This document shows, piece after piece, positions 9,180 through 16,746 of a DNA stretch of 33,533 bases (its first letter is position 1; every line of letters begins with the position of its first letter). Location: positions 1-33,533 of the forward strand of contig JANQDY010000189.1 in NCBI GenBank assembly GCA_028278625.1, in the 5' to 3' direction. The notes beneath the pieces were generated by a model. It worked only from the letters and a program-made list of their open reading frames with translations, did no database searches and was not told where the DNA came from. Made by a program: the position numbers and the translations under genes. This DNA comes from Thermodesulfobacteriota bacterium. Its GTDB lineage: Bacteria; Desulfobacterota; DSM-4660; Desulfatiglandales; Desulfatiglandaceae.

Positions 9180-9950
9180 ATGAAAAGAACGATTCTGCGA
9201 TTCATGGCGGCCCTTATGCTTTTCGTCCCGCCGGTATACGCCGGTGACGTGGTTCAAATATCCGGCCTGCCCAACTACCCTCCGGTATCATGGAAGGCCG
9301 AGGGGACCCTTTCGGGTGTGGGGGCCCGGCTGGCCAAGACCATTTGCACGGAACTGAAGGTACCCTTCAAGTTTGTACCCCTTCCCTGGGTGCGTGCCCT
9401 TTCCGATGCGGAGCATGGCAAGGTTGATATCATCGCGGGCGCATACATCAAGAAGGATCGACAGCAATATATGGATTACTCGGTCCCCTTCATGATAGAC
9501 CCCGGCGCCATTTTTGTGATGAAGGGGCACGCTTTTCCTTTCAAGGACCTGAAAGATCTCATTGGAAAGAAGGGCGTTACCATGCTGGGTTACAGTTGGG
9601 GAGAGGCGTTCGACCGCTTTTCAGAGGAGCATCTGGATGTGGCAACCGTGACCAAGCCGCTTCAGGCCCTCAAGATGCTGGAACGGGGCCGTGTGGACTA
9701 TTTTGTGTATGGCCTCTATTCGGGCGGTTTTGTGGCGGAAAAAGCGGGAATGGCTGATAAGGTTGAACCGTTGCCGAACCCTGTGAGCCAGGAAAACTTT
9801 TATATCACCTTTTCCAAGCAGTCCAGATTCAAGCATCTGCTGCCACGGGCCAATGACATCATCAACCGGCTCAAGGCGCAGGGCGTTATTGACAGATGGA
9901 TTGATCAATCCATCGAAAAGTATAAAGAGACCCTTTCAAAGCATCATTAA
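9180..9950 (+). CDS. Periplasmic solute-binding protein, family 3
   Basis: A 256-residue exported protein with a typical signal peptide: a basic MKRTILR start, a hydrophobic core, and probable cleavage after VYA near residue 21. The mature part follows the bacterial family-3 binding-protein fold: an NYPPVSW segment, GVGARLAKTICTEL, the GKVDIIAGAYIKKDR stretch where arginine usually contacts an amino-acid carboxylate, and GRVDYFVYG. The start at 9180 is chosen for this signal peptide; upstream in-frame codons would disrupt it. It begins 38 bases after the histidine kinase and may be co-transcribed. No ABC permease or ATPase is nearby, so transport of an amino-acid-like ligand cannot be assumed. 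Confidence 0.85.
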   Translation: MKRTILRFMAALMLFVPPVYAGDVVQISGLPNYPPVSWKAEGTLSGVGARLAKTICTELKVPFKFVPLPWVRALSDAEHGKVDIIAGAYIKKDRQQYMDYSVPFMIDPGAIFVMKGHAFPFKDLKDLIGKKGVTMLGYSWGEAFDRFSEEHLDVATVTKPLQALKMLERGRVDYFVYGLYSGGFVAEKAGMADKVEPLPNPVSQENFYITFSKQSRFKHLLPRANDIINRLKAQGVIDRWIDQSIEKYKETLSKHH

Positions 9951-9961
9951 TTTCTACCGCT

Positions 9962-11080
9962 TCACTTCAGCAAATGTCCCTCATTCTTTCCCTTCCGGCT
10001 GATGCCTTTATGAATCACAAGAGAATCTCCCACTTTCTCACCATCCTTTTTTACCTTTAGACTCTGGCGGAGCGGTTTTCCCCGGCCGCTTCTCTTGTAA
10101 GGGTAGTGGTAAGCAACGTATTCATTCAGCAGGGGGTCTCCCGCCTTGATCAAATCGTGACCCCTTTTTGAATGAAACCGGTGGGATTGGCGCTCCAGTT
10201 TTTGAGCAAATCCCTTCAAAACGCCCAGGGCGAAATCCGTCTTGCGATAGCGATTCAGCTCCAGGTCCCGATTGTAATCTCGCCACCTATCTTCAATGAA
10301 CCGGTTCACGAAGTCATAGACATAGGCGGCGATCTGAACGTTCTTCTCGGTTCCGCTGATCTCCAGTACACGTCCCATCTTTCCCTTTTCAAACACATAG
10401 GAACTAACCCAGATGCAGTAAACGAAATAGAATTTCTGAAGCAAAAGCGCCAGTTGATGTTCCTCCCTGAACCGCCTCAGCATGGCCTTTCCCAGGAAAA
10501 CGCTCACAAAATTCCGTTTCCGGTCAAGGCGCACCAGATCAATATTGTATTTCCCAACCAATTCGTGGGCCTTGGCCATGGCCGCTTCCGCTTCATGCTG
10601 GTTTCTGCTCTGGGCAAGGCTCATGAGCTTCTGAATACGCACCATCATCCTATCTTCCGGGGTCTCTTTGCTCGAAGGCACCGCATCATCCAGGAACCGG
10701 TAGTTTCCCGAAACACCCGGATCCGCCCTCAGGTGGCGGCAGGCTTCTTGAAATGTGGTGCCGTGGGGCGGCTCCTTCAGCGCACCCAGAACCTCGTCCG
10801 TAAACTGATGGGCCATTTCATGTCTTAAGACCTCCCTTACCGCTCTCCAGGAATGATTCATCACCAGCCGGCGACTGAGTACTATCTCCCGGTTTTTTCG
10901 GGACCAATACCCCCACCGGTGCTTCATGTCCGAAATGGCAAACACCGGCTTTTTCATCTTCTGCGCCAACGGGTGGGGCAAGACCCACAAGGCCGTATCC
11001 CATTCACAGGAAAGGCCGTGAAGGATCCGCCTTTCAAGGGTTTCCTGTAAGTATTGGGGCTGACGAAGATCATGTTCCAT
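9962..11080 (-). CDS. SprT-like zinc metallopeptidase domain fused to DUF2786
   Basis: A 372-residue cytoplasmic protein. The first part carries an HExxH zinc-protease signature (HEMAHQ, about residue 88) preceded by a KHRWGYWSRKN segment like that of SprT-type proteins. From about residue 148 follows a DUF2786 domain with its characteristic IQKLMSLAQS and EAEAAMAKAHELVGKYNID stretches. The C-terminus is strongly basic, which would suit nucleic-acid binding. SprT/Spartan relatives act on DNA-bound proteins; a similar role here is inference. It follows the LysR gene by 33 bases on the same strand and converges on the solute-binding protein gene with an 11-base gap and no clear terminator. Confidence 0.8.
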   Translation of the reverse strand: MEHDLRQPQYLQETLERRILHGLSCEWDTALWVLPHPLAQKMKKPVFAISDMKHRWGYWSRKNREIVLSRRLVMNHSWRAVREVLRHEMAHQFTDEVLGALKEPPHGTTFQEACRHLRADPGVSGNYRFLDDAVPSSKETPEDRMMVRIQKLMSLAQSRNQHEAEAAMAKAHELVGKYNIDLVRLDRKRNFVSVFLGKAMLRRFREEHQLALLLQKFYFVYCIWVSSYVFEKGKMGRVLEISGTEKNVQIAAYVYDFVNRFIEDRWRDYNRDLELNRYRKTDFALGVLKGFAQKLERQSHRFHSKRGHDLIKAGDPLLNEYVAYHYPYKRSGRGKPLRQSLKVKKDGEKVGDSLVIHKGISRKGKNEGHLLK

Positions 11081-11112
11081 GGTGCCAAACCGGCCGCGCC
11101 CGGCGCAGATTC

Positions 11113-12015
11113 TTACTTGTCAATGTCCGAAACTTTCATAACTTCTTTGATGGTTTCCATAAAAGCGCGCAACGTTGGAGAAATCCACTTGTCCTTGTGC
11201 CAGATCATTAATATGGCGATTTCCAGATTGTTTTCAGGCATGGGCAGAACCGACAGTCTATTTTCTGCTAATTCCTGCGAAACAGCCATCAAAGGAATCA
11301 TAGTCACCCCGACGCCTTTTAAAACGCACTGTTTGATGGCCTCAATGCTGTTTATTTCCATGAATGTGGCAGAATCAACCCTTTCTTCGGTCAGTATCTG
11401 CTCAAAAAGCATCTTATAACTGCAGTCGTGTTTCGGCAAAAGGATGGATTGTCCTGCCAGATCCTTTACGCGCATGGCCGTTTTTTCAGCCAGTGGGTGA
11501 TCCGGGCTCGAAACCATCACAAGAGACTCAATTCTCAATAGTTCCGTTTTCAGGTCAGAAAAGTGGACGGAATTCGCCAGAAGAAATGCCACATCGGTCA
11601 TACCGGTTTTGAGCTCATGCGGCAGCGTGTGGTAGGCGCAGGAGCCGATATCCAGGCCAACCCTTGGAAATCTGGCATGAAACTTGCTCAAAACCGATGG
11701 CAGAAGATACGTGGCAATGCTTTGTGGAATCCGAATTGATATTGACCCATGCGGCTCTTCCCAGCCCGACACTTTGGCCACGGTTTCTTTCTCAATATCA
11801 AGCATTTTCTGCGAATACCGCACCAGCATCTGCCCCGCTTCGGTGAGACGCACGTTCTTCCCAAGCCGATCAAAGAGCGGTACCCCCAAATCCTCCTCGA
11901 GAAGTTTGATCTGCACTGAAATTGCGGATTGAGAATAATTCAAGATTTCGGCCGAACGATTGAAATTCAGAACCCTGGCCAACGTGTTAAACGTCTTAAG
12001 CTGTCGTAATTCCAT
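11113..12015 (-). CDS. LysR-family transcriptional regulator
   Basis: A 300-residue LysR-type regulator. The N-terminal winged helix is clear (MELRQLKTFNTLARVLNFNR, then SQSAISVQIKLLEEDLG and a DRLGKNVRLTEAG wing), followed by a periplasmic-binding-protein-like effector domain. An upstream in-frame codon at 12102 would add 29 residues, but the ATG at 12015 gives the standard family N-terminus and has GGGG 6 bases upstream. It is divergent from the ATC-hydrolase-like gene; the 172-base space between them is AT-rich and is where such a regulator would be expected to bind. I could not single out one convincing T-N11-A box. It probably controls region 2. Confidence 0.9.
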   Translation of the reverse strand: MELRQLKTFNTLARVLNFNRSAEILNYSQSAISVQIKLLEEDLGVPLFDRLGKNVRLTEAGQMLVRYSQKMLDIEKETVAKVSGWEEPHGSISIRIPQSIATYLLPSVLSKFHARFPRVGLDIGSCAYHTLPHELKTGMTDVAFLLANSVHFSDLKTELLRIESLVMVSSPDHPLAEKTAMRVKDLAGQSILLPKHDCSYKMLFEQILTEERVDSATFMEINSIEAIKQCVLKGVGVTMIPLMAVSQELAENRLSVLPMPENNLEIAILMIWHKDKWISPTLRAFMETIKEVMKVSDIDK

Positions 12016-12187
12016 AGTTTTACCCCTATGAATTTTTTCGATTGGTACTATGAAATACTTTCGTTGGACACCCAAAATATGGCTGGCTATGGTGTATTTC
12101 AATCCTGATTGACTGTCAACCGATTAGTTTGGCGGGCCATAAGGGAAAAAGCAAGAACACTTAAATTTCAAGAAAAGGGAGGAAAAA

Positions 12188-12688
12188 ATGGAATTCAAAG
12201 CGGATCAAATACCCCTGGAAACAAGATGGGCCATGGCAACGAAGGATCTGATCGGTGCACTGTCCGCGCACCTCAACGCAATTTACAGCGTTGTGGGCAA
12301 AGAGAAGTATGCGGAGACGATTCGTGACATATGGACTCAGATCGGTCTCGGTTCCGCCGAAGAAATAAAAGCCCTGGGCATGAGAGGAGATAATGCCAAA
12401 TCGGCAGCTGAAGCAGGGGCAACCATGTGTTTGTGCGCAATGGGCCCGGAATACAAGATCGAGGAAATTGAAGCATCGGAAGACAGAACCGTTATGAAGA
12501 TAACCGAGTGTCCCTGGAACAATAGAATGAATGAATTCGGGATCACCCACGATCTCTTATCTGCTTGCGACCTCGTTTTTTGGGAGAACTTTGTAAAAGC
12601 CCTCAATCCGTCCATAAAAATGAGACACGGCAAACAAATGCATCGTGGCGACCCTCATTGTGAATGGATTTTTGAAACCATTAAGTAA
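12188..12688 (+). CDS. L-2-amino-thiazoline-4-carboxylate hydrolase-like protein (ATC_hydrolase family)
   Basis: A 166-residue soluble protein. The C-terminal half has the pattern ECPWNNR, then GITHDLLSACD, then HRGDPHCEW, which I recognise from the ATC_hydrolase-like family; that family contains one characterised enzyme that opens an aminothiazoline ring and many of unknown role. The Cys-His-Cys-His-Cys spacing suggests a metal or thiol site. A strong GGGAGG ribosome site lies 5 bases before the ATG. It is divergent from lysR and separated by 280 bases from the acyl-CoA dehydrogenase, with a possible terminator between, so it may be its own transcript. A distant relative lies at 24001. The real substrate is unknown. 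Confidence 0.6.
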   Translation: MEFKADQIPLETRWAMATKDLIGALSAHLNAIYSVVGKEKYAETIRDIWTQIGLGSAEEIKALGMRGDNAKSAAEAGATMCLCAMGPEYKIEEIEASEDRTVMKITECPWNNRMNEFGITHDLLSACDLVFWENFVKALNPSIKMRHGKQMHRGDPHCEWIFETIK

Positions 12689-12739
12689 TTTTATCAAGGG
12701 GCGCTTGCAGCGACTACAATCCGATTGAGATGAATCAAC

Positions 12740-12784
12740 CGGCCAAATTTCATCGGGCTGTTTATCCCGATCATGGGCCGTTTT
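12740..12784 (+). terminator. Possible intrinsic terminator after the ATC-hydrolase-like gene
   Basis: Two nested dyads can form: an outer stem CGGCC (12740-12744) with GGCCG (12776-12780) and an inner perfect stem ATCGGG (12752-12757) with CCCGAT (12766-12771). TTTT follows at 12781-12784. The T-run is short, so the call is tentative. Confidence 0.4.
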
Positions 12785-12840
12785 CCCAAGTCAATTCAAA
12801 GACCGGGTACCGGAAAAAAAGGGAGAATCAAAAAATGGGG

Positions 12841-12869
12841 TTGACAAGACAAACCGCTGGTTGTATATT
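12841..12869 (+). promoter_or_regulatory. Strong sigma-70 promoter of the catabolic operon
   Basis: TTGACA (12841-12846), a 17-base spacer, then TATATT (12864-12869). It is about 100 bases upstream of the acyl-CoA dehydrogenase. A perfect dyad begins at the last base of the -10 element, so the promoter is likely repressor-controlled. Confidence 0.8.
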
Positions 12870-12906
12870 GTGAAACATGAGTTTCACATTGTGAATTGGA
12901 TTTCAC
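12869..12906 (+). promoter_or_regulatory. Tandem GTGAA/TTCAC dyads, probable repressor operator
   Basis: A perfect inverted repeat, TGTGAAAC-N4-GTTTCACA (12869-12888), is followed by a second, looser dyad, GTGAA-N6-TTCAC (12891-12906). Together they cover the transcription start region just downstream of the -10 element. This is the usual position for a repressor. The IclR gene at 23009-23791 or the LysR gene at 11113-12015 are the candidate binders; the sequence does not tell which. Confidence 0.65.
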
Positions 12907-12968
12907 CCAGGCCCATTCACAAACAAACTTTGGCATGAAAGCGTAAATCAAAAGGAAAGGAGATGAAA

Positions 12969-14228
12969 ATGCCCGCAATTGATGATTTTTGTCGCCCAAA
13001 GGAGTGGGTCCCGGAGGATCTGTTGGCTTTGGGGCAATCCCTGAGGCGCTGGGGAAAAGAGAAGTACATCCCAATCAGGCAACAAATCGATGAGGATTGG
13101 GAGGAGCACAAACTGGTTGAGCCTTTGCTGAAAGAAGTTTTGGTGGATATGGGCATTAACAAGGCATTTTTTCCACCGGAGGTTGGCGGAATGGGGATCC
13201 CAATTCCCGCAACCGCAATAGCCGTGTTGTGCGATGAGTTGTCCAGGATTGATGCCGGTTTTTGCGTTTCCGCCTTGTGCGCCACATGGGGATTGGTTCC
13301 GATTCTGTTGGAACCCCACCGCAACATGGAACTGTGCGAGGAATTCGGCCCCTATTTTTGCGGCGACGAACTGTACATGAGCAGCCACGCAATGACTGAG
13401 CCTTCAGGGGGGTCGGATATCGAAAACGTCGGGAGGATACAAGGAAAAACCATTCAAACCACCGCCACCCTCGAAGGTGACGAATGGATCATAAACGGTC
13501 ACAAAATATGGTCCACCAACTCCGGTTCAAGGGGGGATCTTTACGTGGTCCTCTGTACCACACAAAAGGGATCAACCGACCCCAAAGATTTCGCCGAAAT
13601 CCTTGTGCCCACCGATACAAAGGGCGTTTCCGTTGGAAGGCCTTACCGAAAGTGCGGCATGTCCGCTGCCCACAATAGCGATGTCTGGTTCGACCATGTG
13701 CGCGTGCCCAAAAGATACAGGCTTCACGGTCCCGGCGATGACTTGAAGTATTTCTCAAGAACCATTTCTCTGGGCAATATTGCCTGCACCGCCATGTGCG
13801 TCGGGATAATGAAAGGCGTTTACGAGATCATCAAGAAGTGGACCAGCGAAAGGGTCGTTGCTGGGAAGATACTCAGGGAACACAGCATCTGCGCGGATAT
13901 GCTCACGGAAGTGACAACGCTGATCGAGTCCACTTCGGCATGGATGTGGCAATATGTAAGGGAGATGGACAACCCTCAGATTTACGGATGGGAACCATGG
14001 GATGAAAGATTCGTCCTTAAATCGCGCGGTCTTCAGCTTTATTCCAGCATCGCGGTGGAGCGCGCTTGCAGCCGGGCTATCGACTTTATGGGTTCTTACG
14101 GATACGCAAGAGAGTTTGACATCGAGAAATTCTATCGGGATCAAAAGATCACCAGTTTGTGGCAGGGGGGCAAGGTTCTGAAGATTCTGGAAAATGCCCG
14201 TTATTGGTTCGATTTGGAGACCCTTTGA
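12969..14228 (+). CDS. Acyl-CoA dehydrogenase family protein with atypical active site
   Basis: A 419-residue flavoprotein of the acyl-CoA dehydrogenase family. Typical segments are SSHAMTEPSGGSDIENV (the MTEP/SGSD flavin-binding loop), GDEWIINGHKIWSTNSG, FDHVRVPK, and the C-terminal MGSYGYAREFDIEKFYRDQKI. In the medium-chain enzymes the catalytic base is the Glu of the YEGT motif that follows; here that stretch reads LWQGG, with Gln at about residue 399. I see no Glu at the alternative helix-G site either (the segment reads SRTISLGNIACTAM). The chosen ATG has AAGGAG 6 bases upstream; the ATG at 12963 abuts the ribosome site. It heads the operon. Its acyl substrate and electron acceptor are unknown. 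Confidence 0.85.
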   Translation: MPAIDDFCRPKEWVPEDLLALGQSLRRWGKEKYIPIRQQIDEDWEEHKLVEPLLKEVLVDMGINKAFFPPEVGGMGIPIPATAIAVLCDELSRIDAGFCVSALCATWGLVPILLEPHRNMELCEEFGPYFCGDELYMSSHAMTEPSGGSDIENVGRIQGKTIQTTATLEGDEWIINGHKIWSTNSGSRGDLYVVLCTTQKGSTDPKDFAEILVPTDTKGVSVGRPYRKCGMSAAHNSDVWFDHVRVPKRYRLHGPGDDLKYFSRTISLGNIACTAMCVGIMKGVYEIIKKWTSERVVAGKILREHSICADMLTEVTTLIESTSAWMWQYVREMDNPQIYGWEPWDERFVLKSRGLQLYSSIAVERACSRAIDFMGSYGYAREFDIEKFYRDQKITSLWQGGKVLKILENARYWFDLETL

Positions 14229-14280
14229 ATCGAAAATAAAAGAAGTGTGAACCAAAAAGAGACTTTGAAAGGAGAGCGTC

Positions 14281-14592
14281 ATGAAAATGATCGTTTTGTA
14301 CAACCTGAAAGATTCCGTTTCAGACGAAGAATACAAGGCCTACACCGAAGCGAAGAAAGGGCCGTTTCTGGAAAGCCTACCCTCATGCAAGAGCTTTAAG
14401 TTGATCAAGAACGTGGCAACACAGACCGGAGAGATTCCCTATAAGTATGTGGGCATCTATGATTTTACCACGCCTGAAGAACTAAAAAAGGACGGGGACA
14501 GCGGGCCTTACCAGGAATTCCTGGAAGAATGGGCGGCCAAGGTCCAGGACGGTTTCCACATCGTGATCGGCGAGGAAGTATTCGGCGAGTGA
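14281..14592 (+). CDS. Small HapK/EthD-like (dimeric alpha-beta barrel) protein
   Basis: A 103-residue protein with the length and pattern of ferredoxin-like dimeric alpha-beta-barrel proteins: a first strand KMIVLYNLK, a helix VSDEEYKAYTEAKK, a central stretch CKSFKLIKNVATQTGEIPYK, the strand YVGIYDFTTPEEL, and a C-terminal helix ending in a short strand. It resembles the REDY/HapK group and, more loosely, EthD. AAAGGAG lies 6 bases before the ATG. It sits between the acyl-CoA dehydrogenase and the Fe-S protein in one transcription unit. Members of this fold range from small oxygenases and isomerases to proteins of no known activity, so I do not assign a reaction. Confidence 0.5.
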   Translation: MKMIVLYNLKDSVSDEEYKAYTEAKKGPFLESLPSCKSFKLIKNVATQTGEIPYKYVGIYDFTTPEELKKDGDSGPYQEFLEEWAAKVQDGFHIVIGEEVFGE

Positions 14593-14605
14593 TGGCATAT
14601 GCGGA

Positions 14606-14630
14606 TCCTGCCGGTTTCGTGCCGGCGGGA
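14606..14630 (+). other. Intercistronic hairpin
   Basis: TCCTGCCGG (14606-14614) can pair with CCGGCGGGA (14622-14630) around a 7-base loop, with one G-U pair. It lies between the HapK-like gene and the Fe-S gene and has no T-run, so it is more likely an mRNA processing or stability element than a terminator. Confidence 0.4.
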
Positions 14631-14657
14631 CCCGGACAACGCAAAAAAAGGTATAGC

Positions 14658-15278
14658 ATGAAAATCGTAGAGGTCCAACCAGAGGTCGACAGGCGCCGCT
14701 GCAACGGCTGTAAAACCTGTGAAATGGTCTGCCCCGTTTACGCGGTTTCCGTAAAACGGATCCGCAAGGAACCGGTAGTGAATATCGCGCCGGATATTTG
14801 TGTTGGTTGTTGGAGTTGCGAACAACGCTGTCCGGAGCATGCCATCACGATGGTGGCCTGCACCCCTTTTACACTGGCGGTAAATGTGGATGATTTCGAC
14901 TATGGCGACATCGAAACATTATGCCGGACGGCGCATGTTCATCCAAAGCAGTTGGTCTGCTACTGCACCGCTACCCGCGCGGAGGAAATCGCCGCCGCCG
15001 TGATCGGCGGCGCCCATACGCCGGAAAAGGTTGTACGGGCATGCGGCATCGGTGCCGGCTGCGGAATCGAATGCAACCAACCGATCCTTCGATTCCTAGA
15101 GGCGGCGGGGTGTTCTTTCAAACGGAAAAAGAACTCTTTTCAGTGGTATGGCCGAACGGTAACGGCATGGGATGTTTCCAAAGCGGTAAAGGAGACCCAT
15201 CCCACCTTTCGTTTTGATGACGACAGAGACCTTTTGGAGCATGTTGTCAATGCACCGGTCAAGGATCGAAAAAAGTAA
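14658..15278 (+). CDS. 2x[4Fe-4S] ferredoxin fused to a BFD-like [2Fe-2S] domain
   Basis: A 206-residue iron-sulfur protein. Residues 15-25 and 48-58 hold two classic [4Fe-4S] motifs, CNGCKTCEMVCP and CVGCWSCEQRCP. A BFD-like (bacterioferritin-associated-ferredoxin) [2Fe-2S] domain follows, with CYC at 101-103 and C-x3-C at 135-139 in GAGCGIEC. A longer reading frame from 14529 overlaps the upstream gene and has no family N-terminus; the ATG at 14658 is chosen. It has no membrane segment. Such proteins shuttle electrons in the cytoplasm; placed in this operon it could accept or donate electrons for the acyl-CoA dehydrogenase or for the unusual proteins downstream. The partner is inferred only. 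Confidence 0.85.
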   Translation: MKIVEVQPEVDRRRCNGCKTCEMVCPVYAVSVKRIRKEPVVNIAPDICVGCWSCEQRCPEHAITMVACTPFTLAVNVDDFDYGDIETLCRTAHVHPKQLVCYCTATRAEEIAAAVIGGAHTPEKVVRACGIGAGCGIECNQPILRFLEAAGCSFKRKKNSFQWYGRTVTAWDVSKAVKETHPTFRFDDDRDLLEHVVNAPVKDRKK

Positions 15279-15300
15279 TCATGCGAATCGGGGATCAGAC

Positions 15301-16746
15301 ATGGATTTAAAAGCCTTTGCACCCGCACTTACACGGGTATCCCAATACGGCGTAGACCCTGAAACCATCACCAAAAGGGGCGCAGAGTTACGTGATATCA
15401 CCGGAATCGGCCTATCCCAATTGTTAGGCGGGCAACCGAAAACCATATACCCTTCCCATAAGGGCAATCAGGCCGTTAGAGAAGCCACCATCAAAGCCCT
15501 TGAAAGTGTGGATTTTTCCATGATCACCGAGGGCAGCACAGTGAACATTTTGGCGAGCCACCATGGGTTTACATTCATGGGCGGCGAGCCTTACGCAGAG
15601 ATGCTGCGGACAATAAGAGACGTTGCGGAAGCGGAAACCGGGGCTAAAGAGATCCGTCTGAGGGCTGGCCTGGGAATGCGGTTCAGGGAGACCGAGGAAT
15701 ATATCAAGGCCTTGGGATTGGATGAGTCTTTCAACGGCAAAGCCATTGGCATTGCACCGATAGATGCGGGCGTTGCCATTGAAACGAAACTGGGGACCCT
15801 GTACGGTTTGAAGCGGGCCTACGATGCAGACTTTATCATTCACGCCCATAACAGCGACGTGCGTGAGGTGCATTTTCATCGTCAGGTTGACCGAGCCGTC
15901 AAACCCTTCGGAATGAGCTATGCGAGGTGTGAAACGCGATCCACCTACCATATGAACCTTGGCCCCCGAGCCGCCAATTTTGTTGCCCGTTCGATTTTCG
16001 AATCGGAATTCGTCCAAGAGAAATTCGCATTCGCATGTTTTCTGGTAATGTCTCCGGCCGGTGCCATTGATGTTGATGCCGACAACAACCTTTATGCTTT
16101 GAACGACCGGGTGACCGCCGGCGGAATGAAACACTATGGTAAAATCATTGAGTTGATGGGCGCCATAAAGGAGTGTATCGTCATCCTCGATTTTCCCTGC
16201 CCGGTGCCCTACGTATTTGCTTGCGGCGTCATCTATGCGAATATGCTAAGTGCCAATATCGACGTCTTCGACCTTGATAATCCGCTTCCCCCCTATACCT
16301 GGTACACTGAAACCTTTTATGATGACCAAGGACTTCCCCTGATTCCTGAGATTCCTGAAATCAACCCGGCCATTAAGACCGTTGTGCATAATTATGCGTG
16401 GATCGGATATCCATCAACTTTCTTTTCGGAGCATACGCCTACCATCATGGTGGGCTCGGCCCAGGCCGAACTCTTTAACCGCGACCCAATGAATCTTAAT
16501 TATATGAAACACGCACTTCTGGCCGACAGCCTGGATGGGGCAATGGGCTTCGCCAAAAAGACGTCGGGTACGGATAAGGTCATCATTTTTGACGGCGCAT
16601 CCGGTGGGCTGAATGTGAGCCGATCTCTTGCGGAAGATCTCATGGAGATCGCTCCTACCGTTTGCGCCAGAGTTGACCAAGAGCTGCTCCCCAAGTGGCT
16701 ATCCCAACGAGACGTTGACCCGGGCCTCCTACAGAGGGTTGCATGA
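15301..16746 (+). CDS. Uncharacterised protein, possible divergent lactate-racemase (LarA)-like fold
   Basis: A 481-residue soluble protein without signal or membrane segments that I do not recognise firmly. Read against LarA, the strand-helix-strand order is similar: VNILASHHGFTFMGG, then a helix, then IRLRAGLGMRFRETEEYIK. Further on, EVHFHRQVDRAVKP carries His191 and Lys201 exactly 10 apart, as in the LarA segment ESHFFAGFSGGRKS, whose His and Lys contact the nickel-pincer cofactor. The Asp and Arg of the LarA DHTRP segment are not conserved. The C-terminus IIFDGASGGLNVS resembles the last LarA strand. The ATG at 15301 follows GGGG by 8 bases. The stop overlaps the next start (ATGA). The assignment is a hypothesis for structure comparison. 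Confidence 0.4.
   Translation: MDLKAFAPALTRVSQYGVDPETITKRGAELRDITGIGLSQLLGGQPKTIYPSHKGNQAVREATIKALESVDFSMITEGSTVNILASHHGFTFMGGEPYAEMLRTIRDVAEAETGAKEIRLRAGLGMRFRETEEYIKALGLDESFNGKAIGIAPIDAGVAIETKLGTLYGLKRAYDADFIIHAHNSDVREVHFHRQVDRAVKPFGMSYARCETRSTYHMNLGPRAANFVARSIFESEFVQEKFAFACFLVMSPAGAIDVDADNNLYALNDRVTAGGMKHYGKIIELMGAIKECIVILDFPCPVPYVFACGVIYANMLSANIDVFDLDNPLPPYTWYTETFYDDQGLPLIPEIPEINPAIKTVVHNYAWIGYPSTFFSEHTPTIMVGSAQAELFNRDPMNLNYMKHALLADSLDGAMGFAKKTSGTDKVIIFDGASGGLNVSRSLAEDLMEIAPTVCARVDQELLPKWLSQRDVDPGLLQRVA

Noticed and set aside
12731..12874. 47-codon open frame between the ATC-hydrolase-like gene and the acyl-CoA dehydrogenase
   Set aside because: It has no good ribosome site and overlaps the terminator-like structure, the promoter and the operator; a chance frame is more likely.
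15424..16134. 236-codon minus-strand frame opposite the LarA-like gene
   Set aside because: No ribosome site or motif; the plus strand is in a tightly coupled operon.
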